Source: Sphingomonas sp. RIT328 (GTDB lineage Bacteria > Pseudomonadota > Alphaproteobacteria > Sphingomonadales > Sphingomonadaceae). From it: a DNA stretch of 64,000 nucleotides. The stretch spans positions 1-64,000 of the forward strand of contig NZ_JFYV01000007.1 in assembly GCF_000632225.1 (NCBI RefSeq). The letters are read 5' to 3'. Below, piece after piece: positions 7,492 through 16,933 of this stretch. The notes beneath the pieces were generated by a model that was not told the DNA's origin, made no database searches, and saw only the letters and a list, made by a program, of their open reading frames with translations. Both the position numbers and the translations under genes were made by a program. Every line of letters begins with the position of its first letter. The stretch's first letter is position 1.

Positions 7492-10400
7492 TGTTCGACA
7501 AGGTCCTGGTCGCCAACCGCGGCGCGATCGCCTGCCGCATCATCCGCACGCTCAGGACGATGGGGGTCGGCTCGGTCGCGGTGTTCAGCGACGCCGACGC
7601 CGGTTCGGCGCATGTCGCGCAGGCCGACGAGGCGGTCCGCATCGGCCCCGCGCCCGCCGCCGAAAGCTATCTCGACGTCGCCGCGATCCTCGCCGCGGCG
7701 GAGGCGACGGGCGCGCAGGCGATCCACCCCGGCTATGGCTTCCTGTCCGAGAATACCGCCTTCGCCGAGGCCTGCGCGGCACGCGGCATCGTCTTCATCG
7801 GCCCGACCCCCGACAATATCCGCGCCTTCGGGTTGAAGCACACCGCGCGCGCCCTCGCCGCCGCGCAGGGGGTGCCGCTCGCGCCGGGTACCGACCTGCT
7901 CCGCGACGCGGCGGCGGCGATCGCGGCGGCGGCGCGGATCGGCTATCCGGTGATCCTCAAGGCGACCGCCGGCGGCGGCGGCATCGGCATGAAGGTGTGC
8001 GCCGACGAGGCGGACATCCGCGACGGCTTCGCCACCGTCGCCCGGCTCGGCGCGGGCAATTTCGGCGACGGCGGCGTCTTCCTCGAACGCTATGTCGCGC
8101 GCGCGCGCCATATCGAGGTGCAGGTGTTCGGCGACGGCGCAGGCCATGTCGTCGCGCTCGGCGAACGCGACTGTTCGCTCCAGCGCCGCAACCAGAAGGT
8201 GGTCGAGGAAACGCCCGCGCCGCTGCTGCCCGAGGCGACGCGCCGCGCGCTGATCGACGCGGCGGTGCGGCTCACCGCCGCCGCCGACTATCGCTCGGCC
8301 GGCACGGTGGAGTTCCTCTACGACGCGGAGCGCGACGATTTCTTCTTCCTCGAGGTCAACACCCGGCTTCAGGTCGAACATGGCGTCACCGAGCAGGTGA
8401 CGGGCGTCGATCTGGTCGAATGGATGGTGCGTGGGGCGGCGGGCGATACCGGCTTCCTCGACGGCTTCGTGCCCACGCCGCAGGGCGCCTCGATCCAGGT
8501 CCGCCTCTATGCCGAGGACCCGGCGCAGGACTATCGGCCGAGTTCGGGCCGGCTGGTCGGCGTCACCGTTCCGGAGGGGCCGCGCGTCGATCACTGGATC
8601 GCCGCCGGGACGGAGGTGTCCGCCTGGTACGATCCGATGCTCGCCAAGCTGATCGTCACCGCGCCGACCCGCGAGGCGGCGGTCGCCGCGATGCAGGAGG
8701 CGCTCGACCGGACGAGCATCGCCGGGATCGAGACCAACCTCGACTGGCTGCGCACCGTGGTGCGCTCCGACGTGTTCACCTCCGGCGCAGTATCGACGCG
8801 CGCGCTCGCCGACATCGCCTATACGCCGCGCACGATCCGCGTGCTGGCGGGCGGCGCCTCGACCACGGTGCAGGATCATCCGGGCCGGCTCCACCTGTGG
8901 CACGTCGGTGTGCCGCCCTCGGGGCCGATGGATTCGCTCGCCTTCCGCCTCGGCAACCGATTGATCGGCAATGACGAGGCGGCGGCGGGACTGGAGATCA
9001 CCGCCGCGGGACCGACCCTGTTGTTCAACGCCGCGGCGCGCGTGTGCCTGACCGGCGCCGATTTTGGCGCGACGCTCGATGGCGTGCCGATCGGCTGCTA
9101 CGCACCGGTCGACGTCGCCGCCGGGCAGACGCTCAGGATCGGCCGCGTCACCGGCGGCGGCATGCGCGGCTATATCGCGGTCGCCGGCGGGCTCGACGTG
9201 CCGCTGTTCCTCGGCAGCCGCAGTGCCTTCACGCTCGGCGAGTTCGGCGGTCATGCCGGGCGCGCGGTGATGACCGGCGACACGCTGCATCTCGCGCGCA
9301 CCGATCCGCCCGCCGCCCCCGCGGCGGCGCTGGCCGCCGCAGACCGTCCGGCGATCACCCGCGACTGGACGCTGCACGTCCTCTACGGCCCGCACGGCGC
9401 GCCCGACTTCTTCACCGCCGACGATATCGCGATGCTGCGCGCCACCGCGTGGAAGGTGCATTACAATTCCAACCGCACTGGCGTCCGCCTGCTCGGCCCC
9501 AAGCCGCAATGGGCGCGGCAGGACGGCGGCGAGGCGGGGCTGCATCCGTCCAACATCCACGACAATGCCTATGCGATCGGCGCGGTCGATTTCACCGGCG
9601 ACATGCCGATCATCCTCGGCCCCGACGGTCCGTCGCTCGGCGGCTTCGTCTGCCCGTTCGTCGTCGCGCAGGCCGATCTGTGGAAGGTCGGGCAGCTCGC
9701 ACCGGGCGACAGCGTCCGCTTCGTGCCGATCGACACCGCCGCGGCGGTGGCGGCGGAGCAGGCGCAGGACCGGCTGGTCGCCACGCTGGCGGCGCCCCCG
9801 GCCGATCGCGCCGGCGCTCCCGGGGAGGAAACGCTCGGCTCGCCGATCCTGCACGCGATTCCGGCGCAGGGCGTCCGGCCGGCCGTGACCTATCGCCAGC
9901 AGGGCGATCGCAACCTGCTCGTCGAATATGGCCCGATCGTCCTCGACCTCGAACTGCGGCTGCGCGTTCACGCGCTGATGCTCGAGATCGAGGCGATGGC
10001 GCTGCCGGGGATGATCGACGTGACGCCCGGCATCCGCTCGCTCCAGCTCCATTATGACAGCCGCTTGCTGTCGCAGGCGGCGCTGCTCGCCGCGCTAGTC
10101 GCCGCCGAGGAGCGGCTTGGCGGGCTTGACGATTTCGAGATTCCGTCGCGCGTCGTCCATCTGCCGCTGTCGTGGCAGGACCCGGCGATCTATCAGACGA
10201 TCGACAAATATATGGAATCGGTGCGCGACGATGCGCCCTGGTGCCCGGACAACATCGAATTCATCCGCCGCGTCAACGGGCTGGACAGCATTGACGAAGT
10301 CAAGCGGATCGTCTTCGATGCCGACTATCTCGTCATGGGGCTGGGCGACGTCTATCTCGGCGCGCCGGTCGCGACGCCGATCGACCCGCGCCACCGTCTG

Positions 10401-11108
10401 GTGACGACCAAATACAATCCGGCGCGCACCTGGACGCCGCCCAACGTCGTCGGCATCGGCGGCGCTTACATGTGCATCTACGGCATGGAGGGGCCGGGCG
10501 GCTATCAGCTGTTCGGCCGCACCATCCAGGTGTGGAACGCATGGCGGCAGACCGACGCCTTCCAGGACGGCAAGCCGTGGCTGCTGCGCTTCTTCGACCG
10601 CATCCGCTTCTTCCCGGTCAGCCATGACGAACTGACCGAATGGCGGCGCGACTTTCCGCTCGGCCGCCGCGCGATCCGGATCGAGGAGGAGGTGTTCCGC
10701 CTGTCCGACTATCGCGCCTTCCTCGCGGAGAATGACGCGTCGATCGCCGCCTTTCAGGCGCAGCGGCAGGCGGCGTTCGATGCGGAGCGCGCCGCCTGGG
10801 AGCGGAGCGGCGAGTTCGATCGCGTCGCCGCGCTGACCGAGGAAGCCGACGCCGGCGCCGCCACTGCCGAGATCGCGATCCCCGAAGGCTGCGAGCTGGT
10901 CGAGGCGCCGTTCGGCGGCAGCCTGTGGAAGCTGCTCGTCACCGACGGCGCCAGCGTCAGCGCCGGCGAGACGATCGCGGTGATCGAGGCGATGAAGATG
11001 GAATCGCCGGTGGTCAGCCCGGTCACCGGCATCGTCCGCGCGGTCTATGTGCAGGAGAAACAGTCGCTCGCTCCGGGCGGCGCGATGCTCGCAGTGGAGG
11101 TGGCATGA
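7491..11108 (+). CDS. Biotin-dependent urea/guanidine carboxylase
   Basis: 1205 aa multi-domain enzyme. Order: biotin carboxylase with ATP-grasp (about 1-450; GGGGIGMK, ERDCSLQRRNQKVVEE), then the KipA/KipI-like carboxyltransferase domains (AHS1/AHS2, about 460-1040). The biotin carboxyl carrier domain is at the end, with EAMKMES and Lys1169 as the biotinylated residue. It carboxylates urea or guanidine using bicarbonate and ATP. Two adjacent DUF1989 genes and a dedicated importer favour guanidine, because those accompany guanidine carboxylases in described clusters. The length is normal for the stand-alone enzyme without fused allophanate hydrolase. The stop overlaps the allophanate hydrolase start (ATGA). 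Confidence 0.92.
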   Translation: MFDKVLVANRGAIACRIIRTLRTMGVGSVAVFSDADAGSAHVAQADEAVRIGPAPAAESYLDVAAILAAAEATGAQAIHPGYGFLSENTAFAEACAARGIVFIGPTPDNIRAFGLKHTARALAAAQGVPLAPGTDLLRDAAAAIAAAARIGYPVILKATAGGGGIGMKVCADEADIRDGFATVARLGAGNFGDGGVFLERYVARARHIEVQVFGDGAGHVVALGERDCSLQRRNQKVVEETPAPLLPEATRRALIDAAVRLTAAADYRSAGTVEFLYDAERDDFFFLEVNTRLQVEHGVTEQVTGVDLVEWMVRGAAGDTGFLDGFVPTPQGASIQVRLYAEDPAQDYRPSSGRLVGVTVPEGPRVDHWIAAGTEVSAWYDPMLAKLIVTAPTREAAVAAMQEALDRTSIAGIETNLDWLRTVVRSDVFTSGAVSTRALADIAYTPRTIRVLAGGASTTVQDHPGRLHLWHVGVPPSGPMDSLAFRLGNRLIGNDEAAAGLEITAAGPTLLFNAAARVCLTGADFGATLDGVPIGCYAPVDVAAGQTLRIGRVTGGGMRGYIAVAGGLDVPLFLGSRSAFTLGEFGGHAGRAVMTGDTLHLARTDPPAAPAAALAAADRPAITRDWTLHVLYGPHGAPDFFTADDIAMLRATAWKVHYNSNRTGVRLLGPKPQWARQDGGEAGLHPSNIHDNAYAIGAVDFTGDMPIILGPDGPSLGGFVCPFVVAQADLWKVGQLAPGDSVRFVPIDTAAAVAAEQAQDRLVATLAAPPADRAGAPGEETLGSPILHAIPAQGVRPAVTYRQQGDRNLLVEYGPIVLDLELRLRVHALMLEIEAMALPGMIDVTPGIRSLQLHYDSRLLSQAALLAALVAAEERLGGLDDFEIPSRVVHLPLSWQDPAIYQTIDKYMESVRDDAPWCPDNIEFIRRVNGLDSIDEVKRIVFDADYLVMGLGDVYLGAPVATPIDPRHRLVTTKYNPARTWTPPNVVGIGGAYMCIYGMEGPGGYQLFGRTIQVWNAWRQTDAFQDGKPWLLRFFDRIRFFPVSHDELTEWRRDFPLGRRAIRIEEEVFRLSDYRAFLAENDASIAAFQAQRQAAFDAERAAWERSGEFDRVAALTEEADAGAATAEIAIPEGCELVEAPFGGSLWKLLVTDGASVSAGETIAVIEAMKMESPVVSPVTGIVRAVYVQEKQSLAPGGAMLAVEVA

Positions 11109-12889
11109 GCGACGGACGTATCCGGGCCGGCGCGATCGCCGCGGCGGTGACCGCGGGAGAAACCAATGCGGTCTCGGTCGCCCGCGACGCGCTGGCGCGG
11201 ATCGAGGCCTATGCCGCGATCCAGCCCGCGGTGTGGATCACGCGACTGGCGGAGCAGGACGTGCTGGCGCGCGCCGCGGCGGTCGATGCGCGGATCGCCG
11301 CGGGCGAGACGCTGCCGCTCGCCGGCGTGCCCTTCGCGATCAAGGACAATATCGACCTTGCCGGCGTGCCGACCACCGCCGCCTGTCCCGACTTCGCCTA
11401 TCGGCCGGCGGCATCGGCCGAGGTGGTGGCGCGGCTGATCGCGGCGGGGGCGGTGCCGGTCGGCAAGACCAACCTCGACCAGTTCGCCACCGGGCTCAAC
11501 GGCACGCGCAGCCCTTATGGCGCGCCCGCCTGCGTGTTCAACCGCGCCTATGTCAGCGGCGGGTCGAGCTCGGGTTCGGCGGTCGCGGTCGCGGCGGGGC
11601 TGGTCGCCTTCGCGCTCGGCACCGACACCGCGGGCTCCGGGCGCGTGCCGGCGGCGTTCAACGGGTTGGTGGGCATGAAGCCGACCAAGGGGCGGTGGAG
11701 CACGACCGGGCTCGTGCCCGCCTGCCGCACGCTCGATTGCGTCACCGTCCTCACCCACGACATCGCCGATGCCCGCGCGGTCGATGCGGTGGTCGCCGGC
11801 TTCGATGCCGCCGATGCCTATTCCCGCCCGGTCGCGGATCGGCCGGTCGCCCTCCGCCGGATCGGCGTGCCGCGGCCCGACCAGCGCCTGTTCCTCGGCG
11901 ATGCCGCGTCCGAACGCCTGTACGATCAGGCGCTGGCGACGCTCGCCGCGAGCGGCGCCGAGCTGGTCGAGATCGACATGGCGCCGCTGCGCGAGGCGGC
12001 GATGCTGCTCTACGGCGGGCCCTGGGTGGCGGAGCGCACCGCCGCCGCCCGGCCGCTGCTCGACGACCGGCCGGAGGCGATCGATCCGACCGTCCGCGCG
12101 ATCCTGGAACACGGACGAACGGTCAGCGGTGTCGACGTGTTCGAGGGCCAGTATCGCCTCGCCGAACTCCAGCGCCACGCCGACGCGATGTGGCAGGACA
12201 TCGACCTGCTCGCGCTGCCGACGACGCCGACCATCTACCGGATCGCCGAAATGCGCGCCGCGCCGATCGCGCTCAACAGCAACCTCGGCCTGTACACCAA
12301 TTTCGTCAACCTGCTCGACATGGCGGCGCTCGCGCTGCCCGCCGGCTGGCGCGACAATCGCACCGGCTTCGGCATCACGCTGATCGCGGCCGCCTGGACC
12401 GACCGCGCGTTGCTCGACGCGGGGGACGCCTATCTCGCCGCCGCCGCGCCGCCACCGTCACCGCCCCTGACCACCGAGGACCCTATGGACATTGTAAAGC
12501 TCGCCGTCGTCGGCGCCCATCTCGACGGCATGCCGCTGCACTGGCAGCTGACCTCGCGCAATGCGCGCCTGGTGGCCGCGACCACCACCGCGCCGACCTA
12601 TCGGCTCTACGCGATGGCGAACAGCACGCCGCCCAAGCCGGCGCTGGTCCATGCCGCCGACGGCGCGGCCATCGCGGTGGAGGTCTATGAACTCGACGTC
12701 GCCGCCTTCGGCAGCTTCGTCGTCGAGGTGCCGGCGCCGCTCGCGATCGGATCGGTGACGCTCGTCGACGGATCGACGGTCAAGGGCTTCGTCGCCGAGC
12801 CGCGCGCGATCGAGGGCGCCGAGGACATCACCGCGCTCGGCGGCTGGCGCGCCTATATCGATGGTCTCGCCCGTCCGGGGGGATCATGA
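11105..12889 (+). CDS. atzF: Allophanate hydrolase
   Basis: 594 aa amidase-signature enzyme that hydrolyses allophanate to CO2 and ammonia, the last step of this pathway. The Ser-Ser-Lys triad is visible: Lys80 in IKDN, the Ser cluster 154-156 in GGSSSGSA, and nucleophile Ser178 in DTAGSGR. A C-terminal domain of about 130 residues (GAHLDGMPLHWQLT, APTYRLYAM, TPPKPALV) is present, as in full-length AtzF. ATG 11105 overlaps the carboxylase stop, and the frame upstream of it is only antisense-type noise. The stop at 12889 overlaps the kinase start by 4 bp. Confidence 0.95.
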   Translation: MSDGRIRAGAIAAAVTAGETNAVSVARDALARIEAYAAIQPAVWITRLAEQDVLARAAAVDARIAAGETLPLAGVPFAIKDNIDLAGVPTTAACPDFAYRPAASAEVVARLIAAGAVPVGKTNLDQFATGLNGTRSPYGAPACVFNRAYVSGGSSSGSAVAVAAGLVAFALGTDTAGSGRVPAAFNGLVGMKPTKGRWSTTGLVPACRTLDCVTVLTHDIADARAVDAVVAGFDAADAYSRPVADRPVALRRIGVPRPDQRLFLGDAASERLYDQALATLAASGAELVEIDMAPLREAAMLLYGGPWVAERTAAARPLLDDRPEAIDPTVRAILEHGRTVSGVDVFEGQYRLAELQRHADAMWQDIDLLALPTTPTIYRIAEMRAAPIALNSNLGLYTNFVNLLDMAALALPAGWRDNRTGFGITLIAAAWTDRALLDAGDAYLAAAAPPPSPPLTTEDPMDIVKLAVVGAHLDGMPLHWQLTSRNARLVAATTTAPTYRLYAMANSTPPKPALVHAADGAAIAVEVYELDVAAFGSFVVEVPAPLAIGSVTLVDGSTVKGFVAEPRAIEGAEDITALGGWRAYIDGLARPGGS

Positions 12890-14310
12890 TCGAGCCCACC
12901 GCCAGCGATCCGGCGATCCGCGCCGAACTCGAACGCGCCAAGGCGGCGAACGAGGCGAAGACGCGCTATCTCGCCGCGGTCAGCCACGAGATCCGCTCGC
13001 CGCTCAACGTCATCTACGGCTATGCCCAGTTGCTCGAACGCGATCCCGGCATCTCGGGCGCGGAGGCGGGGACGATCATCCGCCGCTCGGCCGAGCATGT
13101 CACCAACCTCGTCGAAGGGCTGCTGGAGATCTCGCGGATCGAAAGCGGCGTGATGACGATCCGCGCCGAGCCGATCGACATCCGCGCGCTGCTCCAGCAG
13201 GTCGTCGCCATGTTCCGGATGCAGGCGGCGGCCAAGGGCCTCGCGCTGACGCTCGAGATCGACGCGCGGCTGCCCGATCGGGTCAAGGCGGACGACAAGC
13301 GGCTGCGCCAGATCCTCATCAACCTCGTCTCCAACGCGATCAAATATACCGATGCCGGCAGCGTCGCGGTGCACGTCGGCTATCGCAGCCAGGTGGCGGA
13401 CATCACCGTCCGCGATACCGGCATCGGCATCGCCGCGGAGGATCTCGACCGGGTGTTCGCGCCGTTCGATCGCGGCAGCTCGAGCGAGGCGCAGCGTCAG
13501 CCGGGGATCGGCCTCGGCCTCGCCATCACCCGCGTGCTGGCGAGCGTGCTGGGCGGCGACATCGCCGTGACCAGCACGCCCGGCGCAGGCAGCGCCTTCC
13601 GCTTCCGGGTGATGCTGCCGGCGGTCGATCGCGCCGTGCGCGGCGCCAACCCGGGCGGGGCGATCACCGGCTATCATGGCGCGCGCCGCACGGTGCTGGC
13701 GATCGACGACGATCCGGCGCAGCGCGCGATCCTGCACTCGCTGCTCGTCCCGCTCGGTTTCCGGGTCGAGACCGCGGCGAACGGCCCCGACGGCCTCGCG
13801 CTCGCTGCACGGATCGCGCCCGACATCGTCCTGCTCGACATCCAGATGCCGGGGATGACCGGCTGGCAGGTCGCCTCTCGGCTCCGCGCCGATCATGGCG
13901 GCGCATTGCGCATCGTGCTGGTGTCGGCCGATGCCCATGATCTCGGCGCGCCGCGCGAGGGGCGCGACAGCCACGACGCCTTCATGACCAAGCCGGTCGA
14001 ACTCGATGCCCTTGTCACGTTGATCGGCAGCCAGCTCGACCTGCGCTGGGAGCAAGCGGACACGCCGGCGCCGGCGCCGGCGTCCGCCGACGATGCGATG
14101 CCGCGCGACGCCCTGCCGCCCGAAGCCGGGGCGCTGCTCGAACAGGCGCGCGCGCAGGCCGGGATCGGTCATGTCCGCGGCGTCGAGCGGGCGCTCGACG
14201 CGCTCGCGACGTCGGTTCCGGAAGCGGCGGGGCTCGTCGCCGTCCTGCGCCGCCATTTGCACGCGCTCGACCTGCGGTCTCTGGTACAGACGATCGACGA
14301 TGCCGCATAG
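12886..14310 (+). CDS. Hybrid histidine kinase without sensor domain
   Basis: 474 aa. HisKA starts almost at the N-terminus (His34 in VSHEIRSPLN). HATPase_c follows (NLVSNAIKYT, DTGIGI, GIGLGLAI), then a receiver domain (IDDDPAQR; phospho-acceptor Asp318 in LLDIQMPGMTG; TKPVE). A C-terminal stretch of about 80 residues lacks an obvious Hpt His. No membrane segment, PAS, GAF or 7TM sensor region precedes HisKA, so signals must come through a partner protein or the short N-terminal coiled coil. It overlaps allophanate hydrolase by 4 bp and the response regulator by 11 bp, so it is made as part of the nitrogen operon and probably controls it. Confidence 0.9.
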   Translation: MIEPTASDPAIRAELERAKAANEAKTRYLAAVSHEIRSPLNVIYGYAQLLERDPGISGAEAGTIIRRSAEHVTNLVEGLLEISRIESGVMTIRAEPIDIRALLQQVVAMFRMQAAAKGLALTLEIDARLPDRVKADDKRLRQILINLVSNAIKYTDAGSVAVHVGYRSQVADITVRDTGIGIAAEDLDRVFAPFDRGSSSEAQRQPGIGLGLAITRVLASVLGGDIAVTSTPGAGSAFRFRVMLPAVDRAVRGANPGGAITGYHGARRTVLAIDDDPAQRAILHSLLVPLGFRVETAANGPDGLALAARIAPDIVLLDIQMPGMTGWQVASRLRADHGGALRIVLVSADAHDLGAPREGRDSHDAFMTKPVELDALVTLIGSQLDLRWEQADTPAPAPASADDAMPRDALPPEAGALLEQARAQAGIGHVRGVERALDALATSVPEAAGLVAVLRRHLHALDLRSLVQTIDDAA

Positions 14311-15229
14311 CGACCCCGCCGATCCCGTCCGGCCGGTGATCCTGGTCGTCGACGACACGCCCGAGGCATTGCGCTTCCTCACCGCCACGCTGGAGCAAGC
14401 GGGGATGAGCGTGCTGATCGCGATCGACGGGCTCGCCGCGCTCGATTCGCTCAAGACGGTCGTCCCCGACCTCATCCTGATGGACGCGGTGATGCCGCGG
14501 CTCGACGGGTTCGAGACGACGCGCCGGATCAAGGACCAGCCCGGCCTGCGCCACCTGCCGATCATCTTCATGACCGGGCTGACCGAGACCGAACATGTCG
14601 TGCGCGGGCTCAGCGTCGGCGGCGTCGATTTCGTCAGCAAGCCGATCGTCGTGGACGAGCTGCTCGCGCGCATCCGCGTCCACCTCGCCACCGCGCGCGT
14701 CGCCCATGGCAGCCAGCTCGCGCTCGACACCAGCGGTCGCCCGGCGCTGGCGGTGGATCGCGCCGGCACGCCGCAATGGCTCACCCCGGCGGCGAGCCTG
14801 ATGCTCGAACGGCTGTTTCCCGGCTGGTCGTCCGCCGCCGGCGGTCTGCCCGATCCCGTGCGCGCGGCGCTGCGCGACCTCCAGGCGGCACCGCCCGCAC
14901 CCGGCGCACGGATCGCCGTCGCCGCGGGGGAGCGGACGCTCGAAGCCACGTTGCTGCGCTGCACCGCCGCCGGCCAATGGGTCTTCCGCCTCGCCGAGCG
15001 GCATGAGGGCGAGGAGCGCGCGATGCTCGCCGCGCAGCACGGCCTCACCGCGCGCGAGGCGGAGGTGCTGCTGTGGATCAGCCGCGGCAAGCAGAATCGC
15101 GAGATCAGCGACATCCTGCAGATCAGCCCGCGGACCGTGAACAAGCATCTCGAACAGATATTCGAGAAGATGGGGGTGGAGAATCGCGCGTCGGCGACGG
15201 CGATCGCGGTGACCACCCTGACCCGCTAG
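14300..15229 (+). CDS. Response regulator with LuxR-type output domain
   Basis: 309 aa. The N-terminal receiver domain has acidic residues in VVDDTPE, Asp62 in LMDAVMP and a Lys in SKPIVV. A middle region of about 100 residues has no clear fold. The C-terminal LuxR/NarL helix-turn-helix covers about 235-300 (LTAREAEVLLWISRGKQNRE, SPRTVNKHLEQIFEKMG). ATG 14300 lies inside the kinase gene's end (11-bp overlap). This pair forms a two-component system encoded at the 3' end of the carboxylase operon. A role in activating that operon is inferred from position only. Confidence 0.9.
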   Translation: MPHSDPADPVRPVILVVDDTPEALRFLTATLEQAGMSVLIAIDGLAALDSLKTVVPDLILMDAVMPRLDGFETTRRIKDQPGLRHLPIIFMTGLTETEHVVRGLSVGGVDFVSKPIVVDELLARIRVHLATARVAHGSQLALDTSGRPALAVDRAGTPQWLTPAASLMLERLFPGWSSAAGGLPDPVRAALRDLQAAPPAPGARIAVAAGERTLEATLLRCTAAGQWVFRLAERHEGEERAMLAAQHGLTAREAEVLLWISRGKQNREISDILQISPRTVNKHLEQIFEKMGVENRASATAIAVTTLTR

Positions 15230-15243
15230 GAGGACGCCGCCGC

Positions 15244-16818
15244 ATGACCTCTCCGTCACCGCGCGCCGCGACGATCCGCGCGCTGCTCGCCCGCGGCGAG
15301 ACCGGCGCGGCCTTCGATGCCGCCACCCGCTGGCGGATCGAGGCGCCGCACGTCGCCGAGGCCTGGTTCCTCGCCGGCATCGCCGCGGCGCTGCTCGGCA
15401 AGGTGACGATCGCCATCGAGCTGGTCGAGGCGGCGACGGGGCGCGACGGGCAGGGGGAATATCACGCGCAGCTCGCCCGCCTCTACACGCTGGTACGCCG
15501 CGACGACGACGCCGCGCGCGCGCTGCGGGCGGCAGAGGCCGCGCCGCCGGGCGACGCGCTCGGGCGCGACACGATGGGCTGCGTCTATGCCCGGCTCGGC
15601 GACCATGCCGCCTCGTTGCCGCATTTCGACGCGGCGGTGCGGCTGGAGCCGGGGAACGTCGAGTTCCGCTACAATCAGGCCGCCGCGCTGAGCTTCGTCG
15701 GCCGGCAGGAGGCGGCGGAGCAGGCGGTGGAAGCGCTGATCGCGCGGTCGCCCGGCCATGCCCGCGCGCATCACCTGCTCGCCGGGCTGCGCCGGCAGAC
15801 GCCGGAGCGCAACCATGTCGACCGGCTCACCGCCGCACGCCGCGCCGCGCGGGCGGGGCCGGACCGGCTGCTGCTCGGCTATGCGCTCGCCAAGGAGCTC
15901 GACGATCTCGGCGAGCCGATCACCGCCTTCGCCGCGCTCGCCGAGGCCAATGCCGAGCATCGCGCCGCCTTGCCCTATCGCTTCGCCAGCGACGCCGCCA
16001 ATTTCGATGCGGTCGAAGCGCATTGGCTGCGGCCCGCCGCCGCGCCGGCGAGTCCGGCGCCGGGCGCGCGGCCGATCTTCATCGTCGGCATGCCGCGGAC
16101 CGGGACGACGTTGGTCGATCGCATCCTGTCGTCGCATCCCGAGGTCGAGAGCGCCGGCGAGCTGCAGGCGATGCCGCTCGCGGTCAAGCTGGCGAGCGGC
16201 ACGCGCAGCCGCACCGTGCTCGATCCCGAGACGATCGCCGCGGCGGCGGCCGTCGATCCGGGTGCGATCGGTCGCGCTTACCTCGCCCGCGCCGCCGCGC
16301 ATGTCGCCGGCGCGAAGTCGCGGTTCATCGACAAGTTTCCCGGCAATATGATGTACATCGGCCTGATCGCCCGCGCGTTGCCCGATGCGGCAATCGTCTG
16401 TCTGCGGCGCAATCCGATGGACACGATCCTCGCCAACTTCCGCAACCTGTTCGCGATCGGCTCGCGCTATTACGATTATAGCTACGATCTGCTCGACATC
16501 GCGGCTTACTATCATCGTTTCGACCGGCTGATGGCGCTGTGGCGCGAGGTGCTGCCGGGGCGGGTGCTCGAACTCGGCTATGAGGATCTGGTGGCGAACC
16601 AGGAGCAGGCGACCCGCCGGCTGCTCGCCCATTGCGGGCTCGACTGGTCGGACGCCTGCCTCTCCTTCCAGAGCAATGCCGCGCCGGTGTCGACTCCGAG
16701 CGCGGCGCAGGTCCGCCGGCCGCTCTACCGCGATGCGGTGGATCGCTGGCGCCGCCATGCCGAGGCGCTCGCGCCGGCCCGCGCCTTCCTCGCCGAACGC
16801 GGTATCGTTGTCGACTAG
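15244..16818 (+). CDS. TPR-repeat sulfotransferase family protein
   Basis: 524 aa. The N-terminal half (about 10-250) is built of tetratricopeptide-like helical repeats. The C-terminal half is a sulfotransferase-3-type domain with the 5'-phosphosulfate-binding loop IFIVGMPRTGTTLVDRIL at about 278 and a second PAPS-contact region near LRRNPMDTILANFRNLF. Such TPR-sulfotransferase fusions are abundant in sphingomonads and are thought to modify exported or surface molecules with PAPS-derived sulfate. The acceptor is unknown. AGGAGG lies 9 bp upstream of ATG 15244. It follows the response regulator by 14 bp but has no obvious metabolic link to guanidine. Confidence 0.88.
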   Translation: MTSPSPRAATIRALLARGETGAAFDAATRWRIEAPHVAEAWFLAGIAAALLGKVTIAIELVEAATGRDGQGEYHAQLARLYTLVRRDDDAARALRAAEAAPPGDALGRDTMGCVYARLGDHAASLPHFDAAVRLEPGNVEFRYNQAAALSFVGRQEAAEQAVEALIARSPGHARAHHLLAGLRRQTPERNHVDRLTAARRAARAGPDRLLLGYALAKELDDLGEPITAFAALAEANAEHRAALPYRFASDAANFDAVEAHWLRPAAAPASPAPGARPIFIVGMPRTGTTLVDRILSSHPEVESAGELQAMPLAVKLASGTRSRTVLDPETIAAAAAVDPGAIGRAYLARAAAHVAGAKSRFIDKFPGNMMYIGLIARALPDAAIVCLRRNPMDTILANFRNLFAIGSRYYDYSYDLLDIAAYYHRFDRLMALWREVLPGRVLELGYEDLVANQEQATRRLLAHCGLDWSDACLSFQSNAAPVSTPSAAQVRRPLYRDAVDRWRRHAEALAPARAFLAERGIVVD

Positions 16819-16933
16819 TCGCGTGCGCGCGCCAGCCGCGGCTACGTCATTTGCCCACCTGTGCTGCCGGTCGGCCGCCTTATCGTCTGCGCTGCGGCCG
16901 GCCCCGTGGCGCCGGCAGATCGGGCGGAACACG

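Noticed and set aside
7152-10052. 966-residue minus-strand frame across the carboxylase
   Set aside because: It is an antisense shadow of the carboxylase gene with no family, signal or ribosome site.
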